Assembly: GCA_035910535.1 (NCBI GenBank)
Contig: JAMHXF010000039.1
Span: 32,994-96,993, forward strand
Length of the DNA stretch: 64,000 nucleotides
Origin: Archangium_A sp035910535
GTDB taxonomy: Bacteria; Myxococcota; Myxococcia; Myxococcales; Myxococcaceae
Reading direction: 5' to 3'
The notes beneath the pieces were generated by a model. That model was given only the letters and a program-made list of their open reading frames with translations, searched no databases and was not told the DNA's origin. A program made the position numbers and the translations under genes. Of the stretch, positions 32,754-41,569 are shown one piece after another; position 1 is the stretch's first letter; each line of letters opens with the position of its first letter.

Positions 32754-35285
32754 ACCTTTTTCAGGCTCTCGGTCTTCAGGCTCGGTGCCCTTCTTGAACC
32801 ACAGCGTCATCGAGTTCTTCATGCTCGAGGCGATGCGGCCCGTCTTCTTGTCGATGCGGCGCTGAATGAGCCCGAGCGACGGCGGCGGCGCGAACTCCGG
32901 CTGCGAGCGCCCTTCGAGCGCGCGGCTCATGTACGCCAGCCAGATGGGCAACGCCGCGCGACCACCGGTCTCGTAGCGACCCAGCGGGTGCGGGTTCAAG
33001 TCGTAGCCAACCCACGCGCTCGTCACGAGATCTCGCGTGAACGCCGTAAACCACGCGTCGAACGAATCATTCGTCGTGCCCGTCTTGCCGGCTGCGGGCT
33101 TGCCCAGGCGCTGCGCCGGAGCGCCCGTGCCGCCCTGCACCACGCCGCGCATCAAGTCGGTCACGAGGTACGCGGTCTCTCTCGACAACACCTGCTCACC
33201 AGGCTCGTTGAGGCGCGCGTAGCCCGACGCCACGCGGTCTTGCAGCGAGGCCCACGCGTCGTCGTACGAGGTGTGGTCCTCAACCATGCGCCCGAAGCGG
33301 TCTTCGATTTTGCGCACGAAGTACGTCGGCTTCTTCAGGCCCAGGCGGTTGATGGTCGCGTACACCTGCACCAGCTCGTACGGGTACACACACGAGCTGC
33401 CGAGCGCCGCCGAGTAGTCGGGGTTCAACGGCGTCGAAAAGCCCAGCCCTTGCGCGAACTCGTTGATGGCCTTGATGCCGATGACCTCGTTCTTGTTGCC
33501 GAGGAAGCGCGCGAGCTCGATGAAGGTCTTCACCGCGGGAATGTTCATCGAATTGACGAGCGCCTCTTTGAGCAGCACCTCGCCCTTGAAGCCCTCGTCG
33601 TAGTTCGCCGGCTTCCACCGGTTCTGGTTCTCGGGGTCGTCGTAGACGATGGGCGAATCGAGCAGCACGGTGCCCTCCGTCCACCCCATTTTTTCGAGCG
33701 CACCCGCGTAGACGATGGGCTTGAACGAGCTGCCCGGCTGACGACACGCCTGGAACGCGCGGTTGAACTCGTTGGCGTCGAAGTCGTAGCCGCCGACCAT
33801 CGCCGAGAGGTACTGGCGGTGCGGGTCGATGGAGACGATGGCCGCCTGCGGCTCGGGCTCCTGCTCGAGGCGCACCAGCGGCACGCCTTCGGGAACTTCG
33901 GCGGCCAGCGAGTCGCTCCACGCCTCGCGGTCGTCGGTGAGGCCCTTCTTGTCTTTCACCGCGCGCACGACCAACACGTCGCCCACCTTCAGCGGGCCCA
34001 CGTTGTTGATGAGCACCGACGGGTAGTAGCGCTCGCCGTTCACCTCGCGCGCCCAGCGCATGCCGAGCGCCGGCAGCTTCGCGATTTTTCCACCGATGTT
34101 GATGTCGGCGACCGACTTGTCTTTGGCGATGGTGGCGACGACGCCGACGTAATAGCGGCCGGGCGTAATCTCGGTGTCGGCCATCACCTTCTTGCTCTTC
34201 TCGACGAAGGCAGTGAGCGCCTTGCCCTCGAGTTGCATCACCGGCCCGCGGTAGCCCTGGCGCTTGTCCACGGCGAGCAGCCCCGCCATCGTCGCGTCCT
34301 GCGCGGCGCGCTGCTTCTCGGAGTCCATCGTCGAGAAGACCTTGAGGCCGTCGTTGAGCAAGACGGGGTTGCCGTAGCGGTTGACGATGTCGCGGCGCGT
34401 CTCTTCGGTGAAGTACGGCGCGAACTGGTGAAACACGTCTTCCACCGGGTACACGCTCACTTCGCCCTGGCTGGCCTCGTCGTGCTCGGCCTTGCTGATC
34501 ATTCCCTTCTCGAGCATCTGCCCGAGCACGTACTGGCGACGCCGGCGCGCCTTCTCGGCGTCACGGAACGGCGAGTAGTTCGACGGCGCCTGCGGCAAAC
34601 CGGCGAGCAACGCCATCTCCGCCAGCGTCAGGTCTTTGACGTCTTTGCGGTAATAGTTTTCGGCCGCGCTCTGCACGCCGTAGCTGTGGTGCCCGAGGTA
34701 CACGTTGTTCAGGTACAGGAAGAGGATCTGCTCTTTGGTCAGCTCGCTCTCGAGGCGGCGCGCCAGCAGCGCTTCACGAATCTTGCGCTTGATGGTCTTC
34801 GCGGTGCTCTCTTTGTAACCCTCGGTGCTGATGAGCACGGCCTTCGCGGTCTGCTGCGTGAGCGTCGAGCCGCCCTGCACCTTGCCCTTGCCCGTGACCT
34901 TCTTGACGACGGTCTTGAAGACGGCGCGGCCGGTGCCCACCACGTCGATGCCGAAGTGGTCGAAGAAGTCTGCGTCTTCCGCGGCGATGAAGGCCTGCAC
35001 CAGGCGCTTGGGAATGCGCTCGTAGGGCACGACCTTGCGGCGCTCGTTGTAGAACTCGCCCGCGAGCACGCCGTCGACCGTGTAGACCTCGGTGAGAATC
35101 GGCGGCCGGTACTCGTCGACCTTGGGGATGTCGGGCAGCCCGTCGGAGTACTTCCAGTACACGAAGCCGTAGCCGGCGACCGCCGCCGTAGCTCCCGTGA
35201 ACAGCAGGAAGCCGAGCAGCTTGAACGGCAGCTTCCACCAGCGCTTACTTGGCACGTTGACCAACAGCAGTTTCCCTTCACTCAT
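32718..35285 (-). CDS. mrcA: penicillin-binding protein 1A (bifunctional transglycosylase/transpeptidase)
   Basis: The 855-residue protein has a membrane helix near residue 30, a GT51 glycosyltransferase domain (FIAAEDADFFDHFG, GGSTLTQQTAKAVLI), and a transpeptidase with GSSFKP (SxxK serine) and KTGTTND. A class A PBP both polymerises and cross-links peptidoglycan. The ATG at 35285 overlaps the stop of the RluA-family gene by four bases (ATGA). No accessory LpoA-like gene is adjacent. Confidence 0.96.
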   Translation of the reverse strand: MSEGKLLLVNVPSKRWWKLPFKLLGFLLFTGATAAVAGYGFVYWKYSDGLPDIPKVDEYRPPILTEVYTVDGVLAGEFYNERRKVVPYERIPKRLVQAFIAAEDADFFDHFGIDVVGTGRAVFKTVVKKVTGKGKVQGGSTLTQQTAKAVLISTEGYKESTAKTIKRKIREALLARRLESELTKEQILFLYLNNVYLGHHSYGVQSAAENYYRKDVKDLTLAEMALLAGLPQAPSNYSPFRDAEKARRRRQYVLGQMLEKGMISKAEHDEASQGEVSVYPVEDVFHQFAPYFTEETRRDIVNRYGNPVLLNDGLKVFSTMDSEKQRAAQDATMAGLLAVDKRQGYRGPVMQLEGKALTAFVEKSKKVMADTEITPGRYYVGVVATIAKDKSVADINIGGKIAKLPALGMRWAREVNGERYYPSVLINNVGPLKVGDVLVVRAVKDKKGLTDDREAWSDSLAAEVPEGVPLVRLEQEPEPQAAIVSIDPHRQYLSAMVGGYDFDANEFNRAFQACRQPGSSFKPIVYAGALEKMGWTEGTVLLDSPIVYDDPENQNRWKPANYDEGFKGEVLLKEALVNSMNIPAVKTFIELARFLGNKNEVIGIKAINEFAQGLGFSTPLNPDYSAALGSSCVYPYELVQVYATINRLGLKKPTYFVRKIEDRFGRMVEDHTSYDDAWASLQDRVASGYARLNEPGEQVLSRETAYLVTDLMRGVVQGGTGAPAQRLGKPAAGKTGTTNDSFDAWFTAFTRDLVTSAWVGYDLNPHPLGRYETGGRAALPIWLAYMSRALEGRSQPEFAPPPSLGLIQRRIDKKTGRIASSMKNSMTLWFKKGTEPEDREPEKGSAGADQFLQIP

Positions 35286-36247
35286 GGAGCCGGAGCCTCG
35301 AGACCTGCGCGAACGAGCACATCGGTGAGTTCCTCCGGCAACTTCGCTTCAACCACCATGCGGCGCCCGCCTTCCGGGTGCGGAAATTCGAGCCGCGTGG
35401 AGTGCAGAAACAAACGCTTCAAGCCCCACTTCGCTTTCACCTCCCGGTTGAACGCGAAGTCCCCATGCTTCGGGTCCCCCGCAACGGGGTGGCCGATGGC
35501 GGCGAAATGTCGCCGAATCTGGTGCGTCCGGCCAGTTTCAATCGTGCACGACACGAAGGCCGCGTGGCTGTTCTGACACACCACTTCCCAGCGGGTTCGC
35601 GCCTCCTGCATGTTGACGCCACGGCGCTCGCGGCTCTCGGCGGTCTGCTGGTGCTCCTGCAGCGGAATTTCGATGAGCCCGTTGCCTTTGGGCATCTTCC
35701 CCTTCACCAGCACGAGGTACTTTTTCTTGGCCGTGTGCCGCGTGAACACGTCGGTGAAGTGCACCATCGCGGGCCTGCGCTTGGCGACGATGATGACGCC
35801 CGACGTCTCGCGATCGAGGCGGTGGGCGGGGCTCGCAGAGAAGCCGTTTCGTTCGGCCTTCGGCCCCAGGTACGCGCGCACCACGTCGACGACCGTGCCG
35901 CCGGTGATGCCTGAGCCCGTGTGCGCCGCCATGCCCGAGGGCTTGTTGAGCACGAGGATCCAGTCGTCTTCGTGGAGAATGTCGAGCTGCGACAAGTCGA
36001 CCGGCGGAGGCGGCGCGGGTTTTCGCTCGCTGCGCTCACCCAGCAGCTGACCTTCGTCGCCACGCACGGTGATGACGTCGCCCGGCGCGAGCTCCTGCTC
36101 AGGCTTGGCGCGCTTGCCGTTCACGCGAATCTTCTTCACGCGAATCATCTTGAAGAGGTGGCTGAACGGCACGTTCGCCAGGGTCTTCTTCAGGTACTTG
36201 TCGAGGCGGACCCCGGTGTGGTCGTCGGTGACGCGATACTCGAGCAT
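35282..36247 (-). CDS. RluA-family pseudouridine synthase with S4 domain
   Basis: The 321-residue protein opens with an S4 RNA-binding domain (TGVRLDKYLKKTL...IRVNGKRAKP) and continues with the catalytic HRLDRETSG loop (the Asp is the nucleophile) and RTHQIRRHFA. These are the RluA/RluC/RluD family marks; target position in rRNA or tRNA cannot be told. A second, distinct RluA-family gene lies at 56491. A GGCTACAGGCC element sits 10 bases upstream of the ATG. Confidence 0.93.
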   Translation of the reverse strand: MLEYRVTDDHTGVRLDKYLKKTLANVPFSHLFKMIRVKKIRVNGKRAKPEQELAPGDVITVRGDEGQLLGERSERKPAPPPPVDLSQLDILHEDDWILVLNKPSGMAAHTGSGITGGTVVDVVRAYLGPKAERNGFSASPAHRLDRETSGVIIVAKRRPAMVHFTDVFTRHTAKKKYLVLVKGKMPKGNGLIEIPLQEHQQTAESRERRGVNMQEARTRWEVVCQNSHAAFVSCTIETGRTHQIRRHFAAIGHPVAGDPKHGDFAFNREVKAKWGLKRLFLHSTRLEFPHPEGGRRMVVEAKLPEELTDVLVRAGLEAPAP

Positions 36248-36257
36248 GAGAAGTCAG

Positions 36258-36268
36258 GGCCTGTAGCC
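36258..36268 (-). promoter_or_regulatory. -10-like motif upstream of RluA-family gene
   Basis: GGCTACAGGCC on minus, 10 bases before the ATG, nearly identical to motifs before tatB, the long-helix protein and purF. It may be a core promoter element. Confidence 0.3.
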
Positions 36269-36387
36269 AAGGCGGCCAGCCAGTGAAAGCGCTCTCTCCA
36301 GTCACTTCGGTCCGTCTCGGCGCGCGCCGAACAGACGGCCCCAGAAACACAGTGAAAGTGCCGATGGCTACGGTAGAAGCCGCCGCC

Positions 36388-37608
36388 ATGGCTAAGCAGG
36401 TCAACATCGAAGAGTTGCTCAAGTCCGGCTCCAGGCAGTGGAACCAGCTTCGTAAGGACGGAAAGGTGCCGCTCGACCACACCGGCGCCACGTTCCCGCA
36501 GCTGTTCTCGGCCAACGCCGACCTCTCCAGCCTCACGCTCATCGGCTCCGAGTGGGAAAAGTGCGACCTCTCGAAGGTCTCGTTCAAAGAGGCCGACCTC
36601 TCGAACGCGTACTTCCACGGCGGCCGCCTTCAAGACTGCGACTTCCGCGGCGCGAAGCTCGACGGCGCCACGTTCGAAAAGTTGAAGCTGCTGCGCTGCG
36701 ACTTCACGGGCGCCACCGGCCTCGAAGAGCTCGAGTTCGACGACTGCGATATGGACCGCGTGACGGGCCTCGACGGCGAAGACGCGCCGCCGCCTCCTCC
36801 TCCGCCTGCGGTCGGTGTCACCAGCTTCACGCGCGAGCAGCGCGCGGCCGTCATGGGCCTCAAGTCTGACGCGCCCGAGAGCGACCTGCCCCCGTTCCGC
36901 CCGGGCGACGCGGCCGGCACGATGTTGTTCCGCGGCCTGAAGCACATCGCCAACCCGCCGCCGTGGGTGCTCGACGTGCCCGGCCTGCGCCCGCCCCTGC
37001 CCGTGCGCATGCCGCCCGGCGCCAGCCTCGAGCACCAGTACCGTGAAGCCGTGAAGACGCGCCTCGAAGGCCGCCGCCCCGTGCCCGACATGCAGGCCGT
37101 CGCGAAGGCGAAAGAAGTCGTCGCCAGCGGTGGTGGTGATGTCGCCGTCGCCGTCATGTACCTGCGCGAAGTCGGTGAAGAAGTGGTGCCTTCGGAGGCC
37201 GCCATCGACGGGCTCAACGCCGACCTGCGTGAGGCCGTCGAAATCGAAGACGCGACCTCTGACGTCGACCCGCGCATCACCGGCGCGCTGTTGGAGCTCA
37301 AGGCCTCGGCCGAAGCGCTCGACCTCGTCGGTGAGCTCCGCATGAAGCTCGCGGCGGCGCAGCTGTTCTCGTCGCTGCTCGAGGCCGGCTTCGCTCCCGA
37401 CAACAACTGGGAAGAGGCGGTCGACTCGCAGGAGCCCAGCCAGGACCTGGCGCACATCGCCAGCAACGGCAACCGCTCGGTGCTCGGCGACGCGTTCAAG
37501 AACTTCGCGGAGCTGCCGGAAGAAGTCCGCATGCGCCGCCTCGCGTACCTGGCTGAGGCCACGGCGCACGTCGAGGCGATGTCGGGCAGCGCGCCCCCCG
37601 CAGCGTAA
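36388..37608 (+). CDS. pentapeptide-repeat protein with C-terminal domain
   Basis: The 406-residue protein has a central run of pentapeptide-like repeats (A(D/N)LSX blocks, for example ADLSSLTLIGSEWEKCDLSKVSFKEADLSNA), folding into a right-handed quadrilateral helix. A Pro-rich linker then joins a helical C-terminal domain of about 250 residues. The start at MAKQVNIEELL (36388) is chosen because the upstream in-frame sequence lacks repeats. It is divergent from the RluA gene. Role unknown; such proteins often bind partner proteins or DNA gyrase. Confidence 0.7.
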   Translation: MAKQVNIEELLKSGSRQWNQLRKDGKVPLDHTGATFPQLFSANADLSSLTLIGSEWEKCDLSKVSFKEADLSNAYFHGGRLQDCDFRGAKLDGATFEKLKLLRCDFTGATGLEELEFDDCDMDRVTGLDGEDAPPPPPPPAVGVTSFTREQRAAVMGLKSDAPESDLPPFRPGDAAGTMLFRGLKHIANPPPWVLDVPGLRPPLPVRMPPGASLEHQYREAVKTRLEGRRPVPDMQAVAKAKEVVASGGGDVAVAVMYLREVGEEVVPSEAAIDGLNADLREAVEIEDATSDVDPRITGALLELKASAEALDLVGELRMKLAAAQLFSSLLEAGFAPDNNWEEAVDSQEPSQDLAHIASNGNRSVLGDAFKNFAELPEEVRMRRLAYLAEATAHVEAMSGSAPPAA

Positions 37609-37633
37609 GGCGAACAGGCTTCGAAGCGTTTTC

Positions 37634-37673
37634 AGCCGCGAGCTCCTTCAATGGAGCTCGCGGCTTTTCTTTT
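37634..37673 (+). terminator. strong intrinsic terminator
   Basis: A perfect 13-bp stem, AGCCGCGAGCTCC paired with GGAGCTCGCGGCT, six-base loop TTCAAT and a TTTTCTTTT tract. It follows the pentapeptide gene by 25 bases and terminates it on plus. No matching T tract exists on the minus side. Confidence 0.9.
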
Positions 37674-37676
37674 GGG

Positions 37677-38426
37677 TCATCGAAGCAGCGCGGCCTCGAC
37701 GAAGTGCCCAGCGGCTGCGTCTTTACGAAACGCGAGCGTGCGCGGCTCGACGTGACTCAAGAATGAGAGCAGTCGCCGACGAACCTCCGCGCGTGGCAAC
37801 GCGACCTCGGCGATGTCGAAACACTGCGACATCGCGAGCTGCACGGCGTCGAGCGCCGAGAGCGGCTTGAGCGCTTCGTGCTGCGCCTTCTCGAGCGCGA
37901 AGAAGTAGCGCGCGGTGACCAACCCCGGCGTTCCCGGCGTTTCAAAGTCAGAACGAAACGGCGTACCGCTCACCTGGCCGTCGGGGAAGAGCATCACCAC
38001 TTCGTCGGTGAGCAGCGTGAGCCCCGCACCGACGCCCAGGCGCGAGAGCGTCGACTTGCCGTTGCCGCTCTTGCCCGACGCCACCACGGCAACGTCACCG
38101 CGCTTGAGCCCGCACGCGTGAATGAGCACCGCGCCCTGCGCCGTTGCGCACAGGTACCAGGCCAGTCGCAGCACGAGCTCGCCTCGATACGTCCCGTCGT
38201 CGACCTGCACGTCGAGGGTCTCGCCCGCGTGACGAAACGTGCAGTCACCCAGCGGCGCCGAAATGCGCGTGCCCTCGAGCTGCGCGTGGCGGCGCACCAC
38301 GAGCGAAGGCGTGCCCGTGGCGAGGAAGTGCTTCCAATGCACGCGCTCGCTCGCCATCTCGCAGAGTGACGCGTCGACCCGCACGACGCGCGCACCACAG
38401 TGGAGGTCGATGAAGCCGGCGCTCAT
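37677..38426 (-). CDS. HPr-kinase-like ATP-binding protein
   Basis: The 249-residue protein has a P-loop (VVASGKSGNGKSTLSR) and, in the second half, TDEVVMLFPDGQVSGTPFRSDFETPG, matching the HprK C-terminal kinase fold seen in PqqD/lasso-type peptide clusters and in phosphotransferase regulation. HprK-like proteins act on serine in HPr or on peptide precursors. It lies about 3 kb from a cysteine-rich peptide gene and 9 kb from a PqqD-like gene, but is transcribed separately, so a link is unproven. The start at ATG 38426 is the only one in the recognisable domain. Confidence 0.75.
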   Translation of the reverse strand: MSAGFIDLHCGARVVRVDASLCEMASERVHWKHFLATGTPSLVVRRHAQLEGTRISAPLGDCTFRHAGETLDVQVDDGTYRGELVLRLAWYLCATAQGAVLIHACGLKRGDVAVVASGKSGNGKSTLSRLGVGAGLTLLTDEVVMLFPDGQVSGTPFRSDFETPGTPGLVTARYFFALEKAQHEALKPLSALDAVQLAMSQCFDIAEVALPRAEVRRRLLSFLSHVEPRTLAFRKDAAAGHFVEAALLR

Positions 38427-38513
38427 GGCGGCATGGTGGCGCAAGGCGTCATGGCTCGCGAGCCTTGTGTAGGCGCTCCGCAACCTTCTGGCGCGCGAGT
38501 GCGACAACAAGGC

Positions 38514-39440
38514 ATGAGCACGATCAAGCGCACCGGCAATGACTCGGCAGTCCGCCCGACGACGAAACTCTCCGGTAACGACACGACGCCGACCAAGAAG
38601 GCCGCCGAGGCAGGCTTCAAGCAAAAGTCGGAGTTCTCGCGCGACGAAGCACAGGTGCGGCGCAACACCGGCGAAATGCTCGGCGTGACGCAACCGGAAG
38701 CCGTGCAAGACCAGCTCGAGAGCGACGCCGCGACGGAGCAGACCGAAGGCGTACACAACGTGGTGCCGGGCGACACGCTCTGGGCCATCGCCCGCGCGAA
38801 CGGCGTGCCGCTGCAGGCCCTCATCGAGGCCAACCCGCAGATTCAGAACCCCGACCTCATCTTCCCCGGGCAGCGCGTGACCATTCCCGCGGGTGGTTCG
38901 CGGCCTACGGAGCCGCCGACCGCCGGGGCTGAACCTCCGACCACCGGCGCCGAGCCGCCGACCGCAGGTGTTGATGGCACGACGGGCGTCGATGCCATCG
39001 GCGCCGACGCCACGCTCAATGAGCGCGCGCAGGCGGCGATGCGCTACTTCGAGAGCCAGGGTTGGACGAAGGAGCAGGCCGCCGGCATCGTCGCCAACCT
39101 CATCTACGAATCGGGCGGACAGCTCAACCACCGCCAGGCGCAGTTCGGCGGCGGCCCCGGCTACGGCCTCGCGCAGTGGGAAAACCCGCGTCAGGCAGAC
39201 TTCAAGCGCGTGATGGGTGTCGACATTCGCGAGTCGACGTTCGAGCAGCAGCTCGCGTTCGTGCAGTGGGAGCTGACCAACACCGAATCGTCGGCTGGCA
39301 ACGCGCTGCGCGGAGCAGGGACTGCGGCACAGGCGGCCGACATCTTCCTCCGTCGCTTCGAGCGGCCCCGCGACCCCGACGCTTCGGAAGCGGAGCGCAC
39401 GCGGTTGGCCAACAAGTTGTTCAGCGGCCAGAGCATCTGA
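38514..39440 (+). CDS. LysM-domain phage-tail-type lysozyme
   Basis: The 308-residue protein has a single LysM domain (HNVVPGDTLWAIARANGVP...LIFPGQRVTIPAG), a Pro/Thr linker and a C-terminal phage-tail-lysozyme-like domain (QAAGIVANLIYESGGQLNHR...GPGYGLAQWENP), whose ESGG motif carries the catalytic glutamate. It should cleave the glycan strand. No signal peptide is visible. It is divergent from the HprK-like gene and followed by a repeat array. Confidence 0.82.
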   Translation: MSTIKRTGNDSAVRPTTKLSGNDTTPTKKAAEAGFKQKSEFSRDEAQVRRNTGEMLGVTQPEAVQDQLESDAATEQTEGVHNVVPGDTLWAIARANGVPLQALIEANPQIQNPDLIFPGQRVTIPAGGSRPTEPPTAGAEPPTTGAEPPTAGVDGTTGVDAIGADATLNERAQAAMRYFESQGWTKEQAAGIVANLIYESGGQLNHRQAQFGGGPGYGLAQWENPRQADFKRVMGVDIRESTFEQQLAFVQWELTNTESSAGNALRGAGTAAQAADIFLRRFERPRDPDASEAERTRLANKLFSGQSI

Positions 39441-39526
39441 AGCCATCGCATCAAGGAATACCGACCGGCGACGGGGCTCGACACACCGAGCATCAGCTCG
39501 CGAGCACTTCCTTCTCGGTGAAGGTT

Positions 39527-39930
39527 CGCACAACGCTCGCCAGCTCGCCCACGCACGTTCTTCCTCACTCGACTCAGCGGCGCTTCGACGCTCTGAACTT
39601 CGAACGAAGGTGCGTCGCTCGAACAACGTTCGCCAGTTCGCGCACGCACTGTCTCGATGCACGTCGACGAAGAACTTAAGTTCTTCCTCACTCGACGCGA
39701 TGGCGACGTCCGCGCGCTCTCCCGAACGACGAAGGGCTGTTCTCGTTGCTCACACAACTTTCGCCAATCCGCGCGCACTGCTTCGCGGCACGTCGACGAC
39801 GAACTGATTTCTTCCTCACTCGACGCAACGGCGAGGCCCGCGCGCTCCCAAGCAACGAAGGGCCGTTCTCGTTGCTCACAACGTTCCTCAGTCCGCGCAC
39901 GCAGGTCTCAATGCACGGCTCTTCCATCGC
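39527..39930. repeat. degenerate ~125-bp tandem repeat array
   Basis: The phrase TTCTTCCTCACTCGAC recurs at 39558, 39681 and 39809 (spacings 123 and 128 bases). Each unit continues with CGC-rich, ACGAAGG, CGTTGCTCACA and a CACGTCGACGA-type end; a partial unit lies at 39527-39557 and a degraded tail runs to 39930. The junction at 39669-39686 is a perfect 18-bp palindrome, GAAGAACTTAAGTTCTTC. The array fills most of the 584-base gap (39441-40024); no gene is convincing. Base composition is less GC-rich than flanking genes. Origin unknown. Confidence 0.6.
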
Positions 39931-40024
39931 TCGTCAGTCCACACCCCTGCGCGAGGCGTCGCCGACGGGGCTGCGACTCAAACGAATGAGTGACGCGCCA
40001 GCGCTGAGCCAGCTCAACGCGAAA

Positions 40025-40378
40025 TCACCCGCGTAGAGCATTGCCTTCGTCGACACGCACCAGCCGAGGCTCGTGCTTCAGTGCCTGCTTCTCTTTCACC
40101 CAGCCCCACGACGCGATGACTACGCGCGCTCCGGGGTGCAGAAGTTGAGCTGCAGCTCCGCCGACGTTCACGTCACCTGCCTTCGCGCCAGCCTGCACGC
40201 GACACGACAACCGCGTCCCCGACTCGAGGCAGTACACGTCGACCTTTTCGTTGACGATGAAGCCGCACGCATCGAGCAGCGCTGCAGGCAGCTGGAGACC
40301 GTCGTCACCTTCGAGGTCAGCGCGCGTGAGCGTCGCGCCGTGCAGCTCCGCGAGAAGCACCAGTCGTTGGGCCTTCAT
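40025..40378 (-). CDS. aspartate 1-decarboxylase (PanD)-like protein lacking the pyruvoyl serine
   Basis: The 117-residue protein aligns through its length with aspartate alpha-decarboxylase PanD: ELHGATLTRADL near the start, NEKVDVYCLESGTRLSC and, notably, GDVNVGGAAAQLLHPGARVVIASWG, close to the PanD core. In PanD a Gly-Ser pair is self-cleaved to form the catalytic pyruvoyl group; here the same site reads LEGDDG, with Asp in place of Ser, and the conserved Lys9 position is Glu. It is therefore unlikely to be active by the known mechanism. Its ATG overlaps the stop of the upstream beta-lactamase-fold gene (ATGA). Confidence 0.82.
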   Translation of the reverse strand: MKAQRLVLLAELHGATLTRADLEGDDGLQLPAALLDACGFIVNEKVDVYCLESGTRLSCRVQAGAKAGDVNVGGAAAQLLHPGARVVIASWGWVKEKQALKHEPRLVRVDEGNALRG

Positions 40379-41361
40379 CGCTCGGTGTTTAGCCCGAACA
40401 GCTCCATCTGAACCTGTTCGTGCACGGCGCGCGCGAAGAGCCCCTGCTTGCGGAGCTCGACCGCGAGCTCGTCGGCGAAGCCGTGAATGGTGATGACCTC
40501 GCGCGCGCCACTGCGCTTCGCGTAGTCACACAGCGACGTGAAGTCAGCGTGGTCGCTGATGGGAAACGCGAGGTCGGCGCCGCACCGCCGCGCGCCCCAG
40601 GGCTCGACCGCCCAGCCGGTCAACGCCGCGAGTGACTTTCGCGGCACGTCGACCAGCGCGCTGCCCCGTCGGTACGGAGGGAACAAGCCGACCTCGCCGT
40701 CTTCGAACGTGCCCTCGAAGCGCTTCGCACCCACGGGCATGCCGAGCGCTTCGTAGACGAGCGCGACGTCGTGAATCGACGGGTGCGCACGCACGGGCAA
40801 GCCACGCAGCGCGAGTTGACGCACGGTCTCTTGCGACTTGCCCAGCGAGTACGCCAACAGAATGGGTCGCACGCCCTGCGCGAGCTGTCGCTGCGCCCAC
40901 TGCGCGACGTCGTCGTAGAGCTGCGCGCGCGGAGGAAACCGGTACTTCGGGTGGCCGAACGTCGACTCAATGACGAGCGTCTCGCACTCGAGCACCTGCG
41001 CCGGCGCGGCAGTGAGCGCGGGCTCGAGCGAGACATCGCCGGTGTAGACGACACGGTGACCGTCGCCGCGCGTGACGCGAACCTGCGCCGAACCGAAGAC
41101 GTGACCTGCCGAGAAGCACTCGAGCTTGAGGCCGCCGAGCTCGAGTGATTCGCCGTAGGCCAAGGGCGTCGTCGCATCGAGAGGCCCGAGGCGGTGCTGC
41201 ATGAGCGCGAGCGTTTCAGCGGTGGCGATGACGCGCTCGTGCCGGGCGATGTGGTCGCTGTGCGCGTGGCTGACGAAGGCGACGGGCGAGCGCGTACGGG
41301 CGTCGAACCAGAGCGGCGTGCCTTGAAGCACGAGACCTCCGCGACGCAGCTCGACGGGCAT
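40375..41361 (-). CDS. metallo-beta-lactamase-fold exonuclease-like protein
   Basis: The 328-residue protein carries SHAHSDH (HxHxDH) in the first strand, a GHVFGSAQ segment, VVYTGDVS and ISDHADFT near the end, matching the beta-CASP-type metallo-beta-lactamase group that includes mRNA-processing exonucleases and SNM1-like repair enzymes. The C-terminal region (EVITIHGFADELAVELRKQG) is typical of these. It ends four bases into the PanD-like gene, so the two are co-translated. Target RNA or DNA is unknown. Confidence 0.85.
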   Translation of the reverse strand: MPVELRRGGLVLQGTPLWFDARTRSPVAFVSHAHSDHIARHERVIATAETLALMQHRLGPLDATTPLAYGESLELGGLKLECFSAGHVFGSAQVRVTRGDGHRVVYTGDVSLEPALTAAPAQVLECETLVIESTFGHPKYRFPPRAQLYDDVAQWAQRQLAQGVRPILLAYSLGKSQETVRQLALRGLPVRAHPSIHDVALVYEALGMPVGAKRFEGTFEDGEVGLFPPYRRGSALVDVPRKSLAALTGWAVEPWGARRCGADLAFPISDHADFTSLCDYAKRSGAREVITIHGFADELAVELRKQGLFARAVHEQVQMELFGLNTER

Positions 41362-41528
41362 GCGCGCCTCAATAGCCGAGAGTGAGAAGTGGCGTCTTCG
41401 TGCTCGTCCGGGTGGGGAGACGGCGCGAGGTGCGGCGCTCGTCAGATGTCGCGGAGTTGGAGCTGGCGCAGCATGTGCTCACTCACCCCACGTCGGGTGG
41501 AGCGGTGAATGGGACCCGACGGTCGAAG

Positions 41529-41564
41529 GCGCGTGGAGCCGGATTGGGCCCCGGCTCCATGCGC
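41529..41564 (-). terminator. hairpin after the cysteine-rich peptide gene
   Basis: The arms GCGCGTGGAGCCGG and CCGGCTCCATGCGC form a 14-bp stem with one G-U wobble and an eight-base loop, five bases beyond the peptide stop. It lacks a U-tract, so it may terminate with Rho or protect the 3' end. Confidence 0.5.
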
Positions 41565-41569
41565 CTCCC

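Noticed and set aside
32988..35576. 862-residue open frame antisense to PBP1a
   Set aside because: High-GC shadow; the PBP motifs are all on minus.
39527..39930. CRISPR array
   Set aside because: Units are ~125 bases and diverged, not short identical repeats with spacers, and no cas gene is near.
41362..41528. Further gene between the peptide hairpin and the beta-lactamase-fold gene
   Set aside because: Only short frames without ribosome sites; most likely the promoter of the beta-lactamase-fold gene.
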